This document shows, one piece after another, positions 56,016 to 64,000 of a DNA stretch of 64,000 nt. The stretch lies in the NCBI RefSeq assembly GCF_039602135.1, contig NZ_CP125942.1, positions 1,860,001 to 1,924,000 on the forward strand, given 5' to 3'. This DNA is from Glutamicibacter sp. B1. Lineage in GTDB: Bacteria; Actinomycetota; Actinomycetes; Actinomycetales; Micrococcaceae. The notes beneath the pieces were generated by a model. It was given only the letters and a program-made list of their open reading frames with translations, was not told the DNA's origin and searched no databases. The position numbers and the translations under genes are program-made. Numbering within the stretch: position 1 is the stretch's first letter; every line of letters begins with the position of its first letter.

Positions 56016-56942
56016 ATGAATTTAGAGCAGTTACGGGGCTTTATTACGATTGCCGAAGTGGGTCACTTCACACATGCCGCTGAGATTTTGCACCTCTCAC
56101 AGCCATCATTAAGTCGCCAAATTTCCACTCTTGAACAAGAGCTCGGTTCCGAACTCTTTCATCGTGCACGCGGAAATATCTCCCTTACTTCAGCGGGCCA
56201 AGCGCTGCTTCCCCGAGCACGCCGCATGCTTGCTGACGAAGAAACCATTAGAAGTGAAATGGCGGATTTGGCTGGCCTACGTCGTGGACGTGTACGACTC
56301 GGTGCCCCGCCTACACTCTGTGTTTCGCTGGTTGCCGAAGTACTAGATATTTTTCGCGACAAATATCCTGGAGTGCAGTTACAGATTTCCGAGGGTGGAT
56401 CACACCGTCTGCTGGAGCAGCTCGGTGGTGGCGAACTAGACCTTGCACTGATCGTGACTTCCGAACACGCAGTCAACGAAACCCACCTACAGAACCTGCC
56501 GTTATTCGAAGAAGAATTGGTGGTCATCGACTCTTTAGACCACCCGCACCTGCCTAAGGCTACAGAGCTGGATCTTCGTAGCCTCGCTCCGATTGATCAG
56601 TTGGCTTTTTCGCACAGTTACGACCTTCGCGCCAGTATCAGTCAGGCTTACAAAACGGCTGGGTTATCTCCAAATATTGTCGTAGAGGGTGGCGAAATGG
56701 ATGCCGTACTGCGCTTTGTTCATCGCGGTCTGGGTGTGGCGGTAGTGCCCGCCACAGTGGCCCTAGAAACACCAGGTGTTCGCGCCATAGCCCTACGCGA
56801 CCCGCAATTATCACGCACCATCGGATTGGCTCATCGCCGTGATGTTTCGCTCACCCGAGCCGCTCTCGCAATGCATGCACTGGTCGAGGGAACAGCAAAA
56901 ACACTCACAACCAGGCATGAGCAGATTACGGAGCTACTCTGA
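56016..56942 (+). CDS. LysR-family transcriptional regulator
   Basis: A 308-residue regulator. The helix-turn-helix is at residues 1-60 (LRGFITIAEVGHFTHAAEIL, LSQPSLSRQISTLEQELG), then a periplasmic-binding-protein-like effector domain (RVRLGAPPTLCVSLVAEVL onward). It is divergent from the flavoprotein gene, with a LysR box between them, so it probably controls that gene. Its 3' end overlaps the pentapeptide gene by 17 bp. The inducer is unknown. Confidence 0.92.
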   Translation: MNLEQLRGFITIAEVGHFTHAAEILHLSQPSLSRQISTLEQELGSELFHRARGNISLTSAGQALLPRARRMLADEETIRSEMADLAGLRRGRVRLGAPPTLCVSLVAEVLDIFRDKYPGVQLQISEGGSHRLLEQLGGGELDLALIVTSEHAVNETHLQNLPLFEEELVVIDSLDHPHLPKATELDLRSLAPIDQLAFSHSYDLRASISQAYKTAGLSPNIVVEGGEMDAVLRFVHRGLGVAVVPATVALETPGVRAIALRDPQLSRTIGLAHRRDVSLTRAALAMHALVEGTAKTLTTRHEQITELL

Positions 56943-57555
56943 TTCCCAGATGCTGTGCCATGTCTTCGGCTAAAAGGCTGAGCTGAAGGGAACTGATTCG
57001 GGCACCACGCAGTGATTCCAGTCCTTCAACTTGGGCGAAATCTAGTCCTTGAAGATCAACGTCGCGAAGTTGTGCACCGATGCCGTTGAGCACCGAGGTT
57101 CGTGAGTCAATGAAGCTCACGCGCTGGATCTGGCCACCAAAATCAATTTCCTCGAATTGGCAGTTACGGAACAGAACATCACGAACCTTGGCGCGACGTA
57201 AATTTAGCCAGCCAAACTTGCAGTTCTCAAAGACCACGCCATCCAACTCGGCTTCGGCAAAGTCAGCCGATCCGAACCGACTGTGTGCCACACGTACATC
57301 ATTAAAGAACGTTCCTGCCGCATTAAGAGATGGGGCACCGATTTGTTCCAATTCGCACTGCATCAGTCGGGCGTTACGTAGCGATTCAACTGCAACCGAG
57401 GTAAATCGGCATTCCTCAAGTCTGACTTCATCTGCCTGTACTGGGGCATCAAGATTCGCGAATTCCAAGAGTTCTATGTATTGGCCACTACTAATATCCC
57501 CCGCATACCCCGAAGCCAATTCTGGCAGCTTAAATGTGCGAATTTTGGGGTTCAC
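56926..57555 (-). CDS. Pentapeptide-repeat protein
   Basis: A 209-residue protein with degenerate A(D/N)LXX-type repeats from about residue 40 (VRLEECRFTSVAVESLRNAR, DGVVFENCKFGWLNLRRAKV, VRDVLFRNCQFEEIDFGG). These fold as a right-handed square helix that mimics DNA in gyrase-protecting Qnr/MfpA proteins, but that role is not shown here. GTG 57555 is the start. It follows the epimerase gene by 11 bp and is co-transcribed. Confidence 0.85.
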   Translation of the reverse strand: MNPKIRTFKLPELASGYAGDISSGQYIELLEFANLDAPVQADEVRLEECRFTSVAVESLRNARLMQCELEQIGAPSLNAAGTFFNDVRVAHSRFGSADFAEAELDGVVFENCKFGWLNLRRAKVRDVLFRNCQFEEIDFGGQIQRVSFIDSRTSVLNGIGAQLRDVDLQGLDFAQVEGLESLRGARISSLQLSLLAEDMAQHLGIRVAP

Positions 57556-57566
57556 GTGGCACGTCC

Positions 57567-58574
57567 TTAAGGAGATACGGGTTTCTTACCAAGAGTTTCG
57601 ACAATATCATTTAGCGCTGGAGCCAGTTGCGGCCAAGTGAACGAATAGCCAGTATTTTGCAGTTTCTCTGGTAATGCCCACCGCGATTTGAGAAGCATCT
57701 CAGGCTCGACACGGAGCAAAAACATCGCGGGTTCTAACATCCATCGATATACAGACAGGCCATATTTTCTTCCTACCGCTCGGCGTAAATCAGCCATGAG
57801 TTCGTAATTCATAACGGGATTCGGAGAGGCCAAATTAACGGGCCCCGTAATTTCCGAATGATCAATGATGTGCCATATGGCCCCAAGAACATCATCGACA
57901 TGAATCCAACTAAACCGTTGCTTGCCTCCAGTTCGATACCAGGCGCTACGTTCCGACCCACTGGGATCCGGTCCGATGCCTCGGTATCGTCGATGCGAGG
58001 GCCACCAGCTGTCATGCTGTGTCCCGCCTAGTCCAAAGCGGGCAATCGTCAACAACTTACGAGTGGCTGGTCCATCCCCAAGCACGATCGCCATCCGCAA
58101 TGCGACACGTCTAGTGTTCGCTAGGTGTCCGGCGAAGAATTCGTTTTCCCAATTGCGAGCAACGTCTACAGAAAACCCTGCGCCGATTCGCCCACTGGAC
58201 TCGGTATTCGGTTCGTTCATGCTGTGCTCATAGATGGTGGCAGTTGATGCATTCAGCCAGAGCGCAGGAGGGTTCGTCGCGCCGACAACTGCAGCATGCA
58301 GTGATCTTGTCGTTTCCACGCGCGATGACAGAATCTGTTCACGCGCCGTATCCGTGTAACGGCATCCGACATTTTTGCCTGCCAGATTAATGAGCAACTG
58401 CGCACCATCAACCAACCTGAGAATGCCAGGTTCATCATTCCAGGAGACATCCGCTGTTGCTTCGCGGCCAATAGTAGAAACGCGATAGCCTGCGGTTTGC
58501 AATTCAGCGATCAATCGTTGACCAATAAACCCACTAGCTCCCGCTACAACTGCCCGCTGCCCGTCATCGCTCAC
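57567..58574 (-). CDS. TIGR01777-family SDR epimerase (YfcH-like)
   Basis: A 335-residue extended SDR protein. The NAD(P) site is VVAGASGFIGQRLIAEL, followed by DGAQLLINLAGKNVGCR and the VETTRSLHAAV helix. The C-terminal domain (MLEPAMFLLRVEPEMLLKSRWALPEKL) is diagnostic for the family. The catalytic Y is in TATIYEHSM. The substrate is unknown. GTG 58574 follows AGGAGG. A VOC gene lies 15 bp upstream, forming an operon with the pentapeptide gene. Confidence 0.88.
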   Translation of the reverse strand: MSDDGQRAVVAGASGFIGQRLIAELQTAGYRVSTIGREATADVSWNDEPGILRLVDGAQLLINLAGKNVGCRYTDTAREQILSSRVETTRSLHAAVVGATNPPALWLNASTATIYEHSMNEPNTESSGRIGAGFSVDVARNWENEFFAGHLANTRRVALRMAIVLGDGPATRKLLTIARFGLGGTQHDSWWPSHRRYRGIGPDPSGSERSAWYRTGGKQRFSWIHVDDVLGAIWHIIDHSEITGPVNLASPNPVMNYELMADLRRAVGRKYGLSVYRWMLEPAMFLLRVEPEMLLKSRWALPEKLQNTGYSFTWPQLAPALNDIVETLGKKPVSP

Positions 58575-58589
58575 GGTGCCTCCTGCTGT

Positions 58590-59465
58590 TTAAAAGTCGT
58601 TGATCACCAGTTTCTTCATGTTGATCATATGCTCGAAAGCTCCGGGGCGTTGCATGAGCTCGCCCATGTTGGACGGTACGATCTGCCAACTAACCCCAAA
58701 TTTATCGGTAAGCCAGCCACAGGCTTCTGCCTCTGGCACAGCCGACAGGGCTTCCCATACTCGGTCAATTTCTTCTTGGCCTTCACACGGCCATTCCAAC
58801 GAGACACCCGGGGTGAAGGAGAATCCTTGGGCGACGCCCGAGTCCATTGCAGCCACTTTGTCCTCACCCAATGAGAATTGTGCGAACATCAGCGAATCCG
58901 CGGTGGCGACCTCGGTGGCTTGCCCATAGGGGAAGGCGCTGTCTAGTTTGGCGCCAAGGACTTCACCGTAAAATTCGATAGCTTCGGCAGCCCGGTTTTG
59001 AGCCACACCACCAAACATGAGGCACGGCATCATTCTGGTCGAATCGGGAACAGGCTCAGCGGATTCCATCAGCTGCCAGGAGACTCCAAATTTATCGGTC
59101 ACCCAGCCATACCGTGTACTGAATGGGTAAGCATCGAGCGGCATGAGCGCACTGCCACCCTCCGATAATGCTGCCCACGTGGCATCTAAAACGTCACGCT
59201 CATCGGCATTGAAGCTCAAGATAATTGAAATCGAGGCGTTCGGTGAGAATTCCGGTCCTGCATTGATGAGCGTTATTTTTGTTCCACGGACCCATACCGA
59301 AACGGTTAGCGGCAAGCCAGCGAGCGGTTGTTGGAATTCCAGAAGCCCTTCTGTTGGATAGCGTGATTCAATTTCTGTTCGGGCGTCCGGCAATGCTGCA
59401 GCGTAGAACTCCCCCGCTTCCTCCGCTGTTCCTTGCATCCATAGATTGACGGTGAGCTTTTGCAT
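58590..59465 (-). CDS. Two-module PhnB/VOC-family protein
   Basis: A 291-residue protein of two tandem VOC modules of the 3-demethylubiquinone-9-methyltransferase-like (PhnB) type, residues about 4-135 and 147-280. Each ends with GW(V/L)TDKFGVSWQ, a striking internal repeat. It lacks a clear catalytic motif. ATG 59465 follows AGAGG; a 12-codon upstream extension is less likely. It is the first gene of the operon with the epimerase and pentapeptide proteins. Confidence 0.85.
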   Translation of the reverse strand: MQKLTVNLWMQGTAEEAGEFYAAALPDARTEIESRYPTEGLLEFQQPLAGLPLTVSVWVRGTKITLINAGPEFSPNASISIILSFNADERDVLDATWAALSEGGSALMPLDAYPFSTRYGWVTDKFGVSWQLMESAEPVPDSTRMMPCLMFGGVAQNRAAEAIEFYGEVLGAKLDSAFPYGQATEVATADSLMFAQFSLGEDKVAAMDSGVAQGFSFTPGVSLEWPCEGQEEIDRVWEALSAVPEAEACGWLTDKFGVSWQIVPSNMGELMQRPGAFEHMINMKKLVINDF

Positions 59466-59754
59466 GACAGAACCTCTCGGATAGCTGAATGACGATTTCA
59501 AGGTATCGCGTAGATCAAGTCAACAACAGAGCGAACAGGAAATTGTTAGCTCGGATTCACCACGGGGTTTGCCACAGTTTGCCTAAACCGATAATGGGGT
59601 GTCAGTCTGCGCCGAGCAGCGCAAGTATCCGCAAAAGAACCACCGTCAGATTGGGACCCGCTTCCAAACACTGCTACACAAAAAATTCTGCTCGTGGGCG
59701 CGAAGAACGGCCGCTCATAGCGATGCCCCTGCACCGCAGGCATGCAGGAGAACA
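59466..59754. other. Gap upstream of the PhnB-like operon
   Basis: Part of a 443-bp gap. It should hold the minus-strand promoter for the PhnB-like operon. No RNA, operator or coding sequence was recognised in this part. Confidence 0.4.
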
Positions 59755-59871
59755 ATGAGATCCCGGGGAGAAATCGTCCCCGTTTTCCTATTCCTCCAAT
59801 GGCACAACGTACCAAACGTAGTAGTTTTTGCCGACATTCCAATGTCCATTCCGTACAGGTTTGAGGGTTAA
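59755..59871 (+). CDS. Possible 38-aa small ORF upstream of the Lrp gene
   Basis: ATG at 59755 follows GCAGGAG by four bases and reads 38 codons: MRSRGEIVPV, then hydrophobic FLFLQWHNVPNVVVF, ending in YRFEG. It contains a hairpin CGGGGA/TCCCCG followed by TTTT (near 59764-59786), so it may be a leader with an attenuator, or chance. It ends 37 bp before the Lrp start. Confidence 0.3.
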   Translation: MRSRGEIVPVFLFLQWHNVPNVVVFADIPMSIPYRFEG

Positions 59872-59908
59872 CCTTGAAAGACTGACCACCATCTTTGAAA
59901 GGACCAAC

Positions 59909-60415
59909 GTGCGCATTGATCGCTTGGACGCGGACCTAATTGAGCTTCTTACGGATTCCCCCATGCTGCCAGTGATGGAATGCGCACGACGCCTGGGAGT
60001 AGCTCGTGGCACTGTCAGTAGCCGGCTTGCAAGGCTTCACGAAGCCGGAGTAATTCGTGGAATTATTCCTCGCATTGAACCTGCAGGTTTCGGTTATACC
60101 CTCGTGGCTTTTTGCCAGGTAGAGATCATCCAGCGCGACGGACACGTCCGAGTCTCTTCCGCGTTAGAAGACTCGATCCCTGAAATCGTCGACATGTACA
60201 CGGTGACCGGAAGTTCTGATTTGCAGTTGCGCGTGGTGGCCCGTACGGCCAATGATTTGCAAGATATTTTTGACCGGATCAATCGAGTACCTGGCGTAGC
60301 AAGAACTTCTTCCTCATTTGCCCTGCATGAGCACTTTCAGGGACGCACACTGCCATTGGTTAATGCATGCGCCAACTCAGCGGCATCCTTGGATAAGACT
60401 GTACAGAATGACTAG
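59909..60415 (+). CDS. Lrp/AsnC-family transcriptional regulator
   Basis: A 168-residue regulator. The N-terminal helix-turn-helix includes PVMECARRLGVARGTVSSRLARL, followed by a RAM domain (VAFCQVEII, VDMYTVTGSSDLQLRVVARTANDLQ). It senses an amino acid. GTG 59909 is preferred, with AAAGGA seven bases upstream. It lies before the HisC-like aminotransferase and permease genes, so control of amino-acid use is inferred. Confidence 0.9.
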   Translation: MRIDRLDADLIELLTDSPMLPVMECARRLGVARGTVSSRLARLHEAGVIRGIIPRIEPAGFGYTLVAFCQVEIIQRDGHVRVSSALEDSIPEIVDMYTVTGSSDLQLRVVARTANDLQDIFDRINRVPGVARTSSSFALHEHFQGRTLPLVNACANSAASLDKTVQND

Positions 60416-60626
60416 TAGAATGGACGGATAGGCAATTACTGCTATGCAACCTGCATAGAACAGCCGGCGTCAATTGCACCGCAGATTTGATCGACCTACA
60501 GTCGATGATTGTGAATCGCGACACGCGAGAATATGAGCAGGGCCACCTTTGAAACTTTCAATGCAGGGCTTTGCTGTTTAAACGATTGTCAGCTTCAAGC
60601 AGTTGTGGCAGTCAGAGAGGAAAGTT

Positions 60627-61700
60627 ATGACCCTTCACCAGCGTCCTTCCCTGCAGGAGGTCCCGGCTTACAAGCAGGGGAAGCCCGCACCCGCTGGAGC
60701 TTCAAAACTCTCATCTAATGAATCACCGCATGCACCGTTGCCTTCAGTGATCTCCAGCATTCAGGAGGGGCTCGCGAATATCCATCGTTATCCCAGCATT
60801 GCTGCACCACAGCTGACTGCAGCATTGAGCGAACAGTTCAACATCGCAGGCGAACACATCACTCTGGGCGCTGGTTCCGTGGAAGTCGCGGCACAGATCA
60901 TCCACGCGGTTGCTGCCGAAGGCGATGAAGTAATGTATGCGTGGCGCTCATTCGAGGCCTACCCATCACTGGTGCGAATCGCTGGTGCCACCCCTGTCGA
61001 AGTTCCCCTTGATCACCAGTCACGTCATGACCTGCCAGCCATGCTGGATGCCATCACTGAGAAAACTCGACTCATATTCATTTGCAATCCAAACAACCCC
61101 ACGGGAACGGTCGTTGAGGCAGATGCCCTAGACCAGTTCATCAACGCCGTACCGCGCAATATTTTGGTCGTAGTCGACGAAGCCTACGTACATTTTGACC
61201 GTTCAGCAGTTCGTGCGGATGGTGTTGAGCTCTTCCGCAAATACCCACATGTGGCAGTTCTCCATACTTTCTCGAAAGCCTACGGTCTTGCAGGGTTACG
61301 AATTGGGTATGCCATTAGCCCTCTGGAAGTCGCTGCAAACCTCCGCAAGGTCGCTGTACCGTTTGGCGTTTCTGACTTAGCTCAGCGCGCTGCAGTCGCG
61401 TCGCTGGCAGCCATCGATGAACTAGCTGTTCGCATCGAAGAGGTTGTGACTCAGCGTGAGCGCATGTATGAAGGTCTAGCTCAGGCCGGTTACCCCGTAG
61501 TGAAGTCCCAAGCTAATTTCGTATGGGTTGAAGCTGGCGATAATACTGTGGAATTAGAAGCTCAACTCGCGGCCGGCGGGGTCATCGTACGAGCATTCCC
61601 AGGTGACGGTCTACGCATTTCCTCCGGAACAGAAGAAGATGTAAATCGCGTGCTAGCTGCACTTCCTCAATCTGCGGCATTAGAGGTGGCCACCGCATGA
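60627..61700 (+). CDS. HisC-like aminotransferase (histidinol-phosphate or aromatic amino acid)
   Basis: A 357-residue fold-type I PLP aminotransferase. The PLP lysine is K217 (LHTFSKAYGLAG), D184 (VVVDEAYVHF) pairs with the ring, and CNPNNPTGT is the conserved Asn segment. Family members act on histidinol phosphate or aromatic amino acids; the location apart from his genes, beside a permease and an Lrp, favours amino-acid catabolism. ATG 60627 follows GAGGAAAG. An inverted repeat TCGAC/GTCGA lies at 60491-60505. Its stop overlaps the permease start by four bases. Confidence 0.9.
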   Translation: MTLHQRPSLQEVPAYKQGKPAPAGASKLSSNESPHAPLPSVISSIQEGLANIHRYPSIAAPQLTAALSEQFNIAGEHITLGAGSVEVAAQIIHAVAAEGDEVMYAWRSFEAYPSLVRIAGATPVEVPLDHQSRHDLPAMLDAITEKTRLIFICNPNNPTGTVVEADALDQFINAVPRNILVVVDEAYVHFDRSAVRADGVELFRKYPHVAVLHTFSKAYGLAGLRIGYAISPLEVAANLRKVAVPFGVSDLAQRAAVASLAAIDELAVRIEEVVTQRERMYEGLAQAGYPVVKSQANFVWVEAGDNTVELEAQLAAGGVIVRAFPGDGLRISSGTEEDVNRVLAALPQSAALEVATA

Positions 61701-63082
61701 CCGCTGTAAAAAACACCGAAGAGCAACTACATTCAGGACTGACCCAACGCCAGATATCCATGATGGGCCTCGGCGGGGCTATTGGTGCTGGCCTTTTTGT
61801 CGGATCTGGGCAAGCTATTTCGATTGCCGGTCCCGCTGTTCTTATCTCTTATTTACTCGCTGGCACAGTCATCATCGTTATTATGGCTATGCTCGCAGAA
61901 ATGGTTGCCGCGCACCCATCTTCCGGTGCCTTTAGTACCTTTGCGCATAAAGCCATGGGACGTAGTGCCGGGAGCACCCTGGGCTGGCTGTATTGGGTTC
62001 AATTAGTCGTCGTGATTGCGGCCGAAGCTACCGGAGCTGCGGCCATTACCGCTTCGTGGTTCCCATCTTTCCCACAATGGGCGTGGGTTCTCGGCTTCGT
62101 CGTGGTGCTCACCGGTGCCAATCTCTTGGGCGTTCGAAACTACGGTCGCTTCGAGTACTGGTTCGCAGTCATCAAGGTCGCTGCCATCATCGCATTCCTC
62201 ATCTTTGGCGTGCTGGTACTTGCACATGTAATCCCCACCGCTGAGCCCGTCGGTTTCGGTAATCTTGGCGCCCACGGCGGATTCGCACCAGGTGGAATGG
62301 CTGGCATCGCAGCAGCCGTCTTGATTGTGATCTTCTCTTTCGGTGGAACCGAGGTCGTTTCGATCGCTGCCGCCGAGTCGAAAGATCCTGCAGGAAACAT
62401 CAAGCGAGTGGTGAAGTCGGTGATGCTGCGCATCCTGTTCTTCTACCTCGGATCGATCCTGATTATCATCGCGCTGGTGCCATGGAATGATCCAGCGGTA
62501 GTCGAAGGACCATTCGCTGCTGCACTGGCAGTCATGCATATTCCAGGTGTAAGCCTGTTAATGAATGCCGTAGTGGTAGTTGCCTTGCTTTCGGCGATGA
62601 ACGCTAATATTTATGGCTCATCACGCATGCTGTACTCGCTGGGTCAGCGCAAGCTGGCACCGCGTGGAGTCACCCATGTCACTGGTAAAGGTGTCCCGGC
62701 TAAAGCTGTCATCAGCTCAGTTGCCTTCTCGTTCCTGGCTGTTGGCTTGAACTGGATCTGGCCCGATAAGGTCATGCCAATCCTGTTGAATGTGGTGGGA
62801 TCAACCATCATCATTATCTGGGCTTTCATCGCAGTCACTCAACTGATCTTGCGTCGACGTGCCGACCGTGCCGGTGAAAAACTGCCTTTGCGTTTGTGGG
62901 GTTTCCCCGGACTGTCCATTGCGACCATCGTAGTCTTGGCTGCAATTGTTGTTCTCGCCATGACCGATGCAGCAGCCCGCACGCAGCTTCTGCTCACCGG
63001 AGGATTGACCTTGGCGATCTGGATCATTTCCAAGATTGTTTTGCGTGATTCCTCAGAGAGCAACGACGATACCCTCGTCTAG
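61697..63082 (+). CDS. APC-superfamily amino-acid permease (AAT type)
   Basis: A 461-residue permease with about 12 membrane segments. The first pair reads RQISMMGLGGAIGAGLFVGSG, with the GxG of helix 1, and the following helix ends in PSSGAFSTFAHKAMG. The sequence resembles GABA, proline and aromatic amino-acid permeases of the AAT family. The ATG overlaps the aminotransferase stop, so import and transamination of the same amino acid is likely. A strong terminator follows. Confidence 0.92.
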   Translation: MTAVKNTEEQLHSGLTQRQISMMGLGGAIGAGLFVGSGQAISIAGPAVLISYLLAGTVIIVIMAMLAEMVAAHPSSGAFSTFAHKAMGRSAGSTLGWLYWVQLVVVIAAEATGAAAITASWFPSFPQWAWVLGFVVVLTGANLLGVRNYGRFEYWFAVIKVAAIIAFLIFGVLVLAHVIPTAEPVGFGNLGAHGGFAPGGMAGIAAAVLIVIFSFGGTEVVSIAAAESKDPAGNIKRVVKSVMLRILFFYLGSILIIIALVPWNDPAVVEGPFAAALAVMHIPGVSLLMNAVVVVALLSAMNANIYGSSRMLYSLGQRKLAPRGVTHVTGKGVPAKAVISSVAFSFLAVGLNWIWPDKVMPILLNVVGSTIIIIWAFIAVTQLILRRRADRAGEKLPLRLWGFPGLSIATIVVLAAIVVLAMTDAAARTQLLLTGGLTLAIWIISKIVLRDSSESNDDTLV

Positions 63083-63103
63083 ACGATAGTAAGCGTCACC
63101 CTT

Positions 63104-63150
63104 GGCCTAGGTCTGATTCAGTTTTATGAATTGGACCTAGGCCTTTCTCT
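63104..63150 (+). terminator. Terminator of the aminotransferase-permease operon
   Basis: GGCCTAGGTC and GACCTAGGCC are perfect 10-bp arms, the loop holds ATTCA/TGAAT, and TTTCTCTT follows. The right arm overlaps the last codons of the convergent AlkD-like gene. Confidence 0.9.
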
Positions 63151-63817
63151 TAACCATTTCATTGATCCAAATTGGCGCAAAGGGTGAGATGCATCCGGGC
63201 GAGGTTGGATAGTCGGCAAGCACTTGAAGCTTGTCGCCTATCGTCAAGGCTCGATTGCGTAGGCTCTCGTGTTCGATTCCAATCTGTGCCAGCGTGGTAT
63301 TCATCGCCCACTGCAGACGGTCTGGAGCATTGAACATCTGTGCTTCAATGGTGTCCAGTAACTCCGGAAGGTTCAGTTTTTCTGGGTCCTTAACCACTTG
63401 GTGTGCAGTAAGTTCCCATCCAGCTGCCAATTGAATCGGATCGTTGTCACTCATCAAGATCTGGCGTAGCTCTTCAAGCAGTTTGGTTTTCTTCACTATG
63501 TAGTTCAGGAACCAGCTTTGGACTTTAGGTGTGGTGGCGTCTTTGCTCCACTCATGCAACTGGTCCAATGTGAAACTGCGTGGCTTAGCAATCAAGAGTG
63601 CTACCAGACGGCTAGATGTTTCTTTCGTTTCCCATAGTTGTTCAGCCAACTGCTGGTTCGACTTCAATGACTTAGCTATCGCCCTGAGCTTGCCAAGGTT
63701 GACGCCGAAGTCATCACCGTGACGTTCATTGACGGCTCTCGATTTCGGGTCTTCCAGCGCTGCCAAGGCTTGTTGTATGTCAGCCACAGTACTTTCTGGG
63801 CTCAGCTCGTTACCCAA
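63137..63817 (-). CDS. AlkD-like DNA alkylation repair protein
   Basis: A 226-residue all-helical protein with HEAT-like repeats as in the AlkD glycosylase family. VNLGKLRAIAKSLKSNQQLAEQLWETK is the family N-terminal core (shown in two parts at residues 48-75). The catalytic Asp/Trp positions could not be placed with certainty, so it may be a diverged member. TTG 63817 is preferred, with GGAGG six bases upstream; a TTG four codons earlier would contain that site. It is 24 bp after the partial GyrI-like gene and may be co-transcribed. Confidence 0.75.
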   Translation of the reverse strand: MGNELSPESTVADIQQALAALEDPKSRAVNERHGDDFGVNLGKLRAIAKSLKSNQQLAEQLWETKETSSRLVALLIAKPRSFTLDQLHEWSKDATTPKVQSWFLNYIVKKTKLLEELRQILMSDNDPIQLAAGWELTAHQVVKDPEKLNLPELLDTIEAQMFNAPDRLQWAMNTTLAQIGIEHESLRNRALTIGDKLQVLADYPTSPGCISPFAPIWINEMVKRKA

Positions 63818-63840
63818 CTTATCCTCCAACGTTTACGGAA

Positions 63841-64000
63841 CTATAACGAGATTACAGGCTGTCGCAGTATGGTGCGCAGCTTACTTGATGCGACTTTTCT
63901 TGGGTCACCGAGATAGATCTCGTGGTGCTTACCGGTGGGTTGCAGACCGTGTCCAGGGATGAAGTTTTCATGCATCTGTTGAAGTACTGGTCCCTCATCG
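63841..64000 (-). CDS. GyrI-like small-molecule-binding domain protein, C-terminal fragment
   Basis: A partial gene that continues beyond the window. The last 52 codons read from EGPVLQQMHENFIPGHGL to GKHHEIYLGDPRKV and KLRTILRQPV. This is the diagnostic C-terminus of the GyrI-like (effector-binding) family; the Glu-containing HHEIYLxDPR part is well kept. Only the C-terminus is seen, so any DNA-binding N-terminal domain cannot be judged. Confidence 0.78.
   Translation of the reverse strand, partial: DEGPVLQQMHENFIPGHGLQPTGKHHEIYLGDPRKVASSKLRTILRQPVISL

Overview
The window comes from an actinobacterial chromosome, most likely a Micrococcaceae member (Arthrobacter/Glutamicibacter-like). Signs are moderate GC content, frequent GTG and TTG starts, mycothiol-linked enzymes (S-hydroxymethyl-mycothiol dehydrogenase, mycoredoxin), a class Ib nrdHIEF ribonucleotide reductase, an actinobacterial LexA box in front of an error-prone DnaE2, and a thrS-HIT pair. 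No tRNA, rRNA, CRISPR array, prophage or insertion sequence was found. The genus is inference.

Layout. 1-7.5 kb: tail of an M3 peptidase, a GNAT acetyltransferase, a RibD-like reductase, a TauD-type dioxygenase, a solitary pdxS, and a tetR-ABC-permease export operon with its own operator. 7.7-13.4 kb: HIT and thrS, then an ArsR-like regulator divergent from an MFS exporter, sharing a nearly symmetric promoter. 13.4-24 kb: a nucleotidyltransferase-like protein, the SOS pair DUF6504-dnaE2, the mycothiol aldehyde-detoxification pair, an SRAP protein, mycoredoxin behind a SigH/SigR-type promoter, a lipoate ligase homologue, a P-loop kinase and a thioesterase. 24-32 kb: an XRE-cupin regulator with a thioredoxin-reductase-like flavoprotein, a cold-shock gene with a structured leader, a lipoprotein, and nrdHIE plus nrdF with NrdR-like boxes. 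32-43 kb: housekeeping and metabolic genes (YggS, PoxB, a Cds1-like PLP enzyme, a sortase-anchored phytase-like protein, a 3-hydroxyacyl-CoA dehydrogenase, an ABC-F ATPase).

43.4-54 kb is the most coherent locus. A His-tailed ArsR-family regulator is divergent from a four-gene peptide/nickel-class ABC importer, and a complete urease operon (ureABCEFGD) runs towards the importer, with only 2 bp between the ends. The importer has a permease-ATPase fusion whose ATPase lacks the usual Q-loop glutamine, and a second ATPase with a VSDGQ signature. An unannotated 38-codon ORF with a strong Shine-Dalgarno site lies just upstream of ureA. Together this looks like a nickel-acquisition and urease module, though nickel specificity is inferred from context.

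54-64 kb: a FrdA/NadB-type flavoprotein divergent from a LysR regulator, a pentapeptide protein with a TIGR01777-type epimerase and a VOC protein, an Lrp regulator next to a HisC-like aminotransferase and an amino-acid permease, then an AlkD-like protein and a partial GyrI-like protein at the edge.
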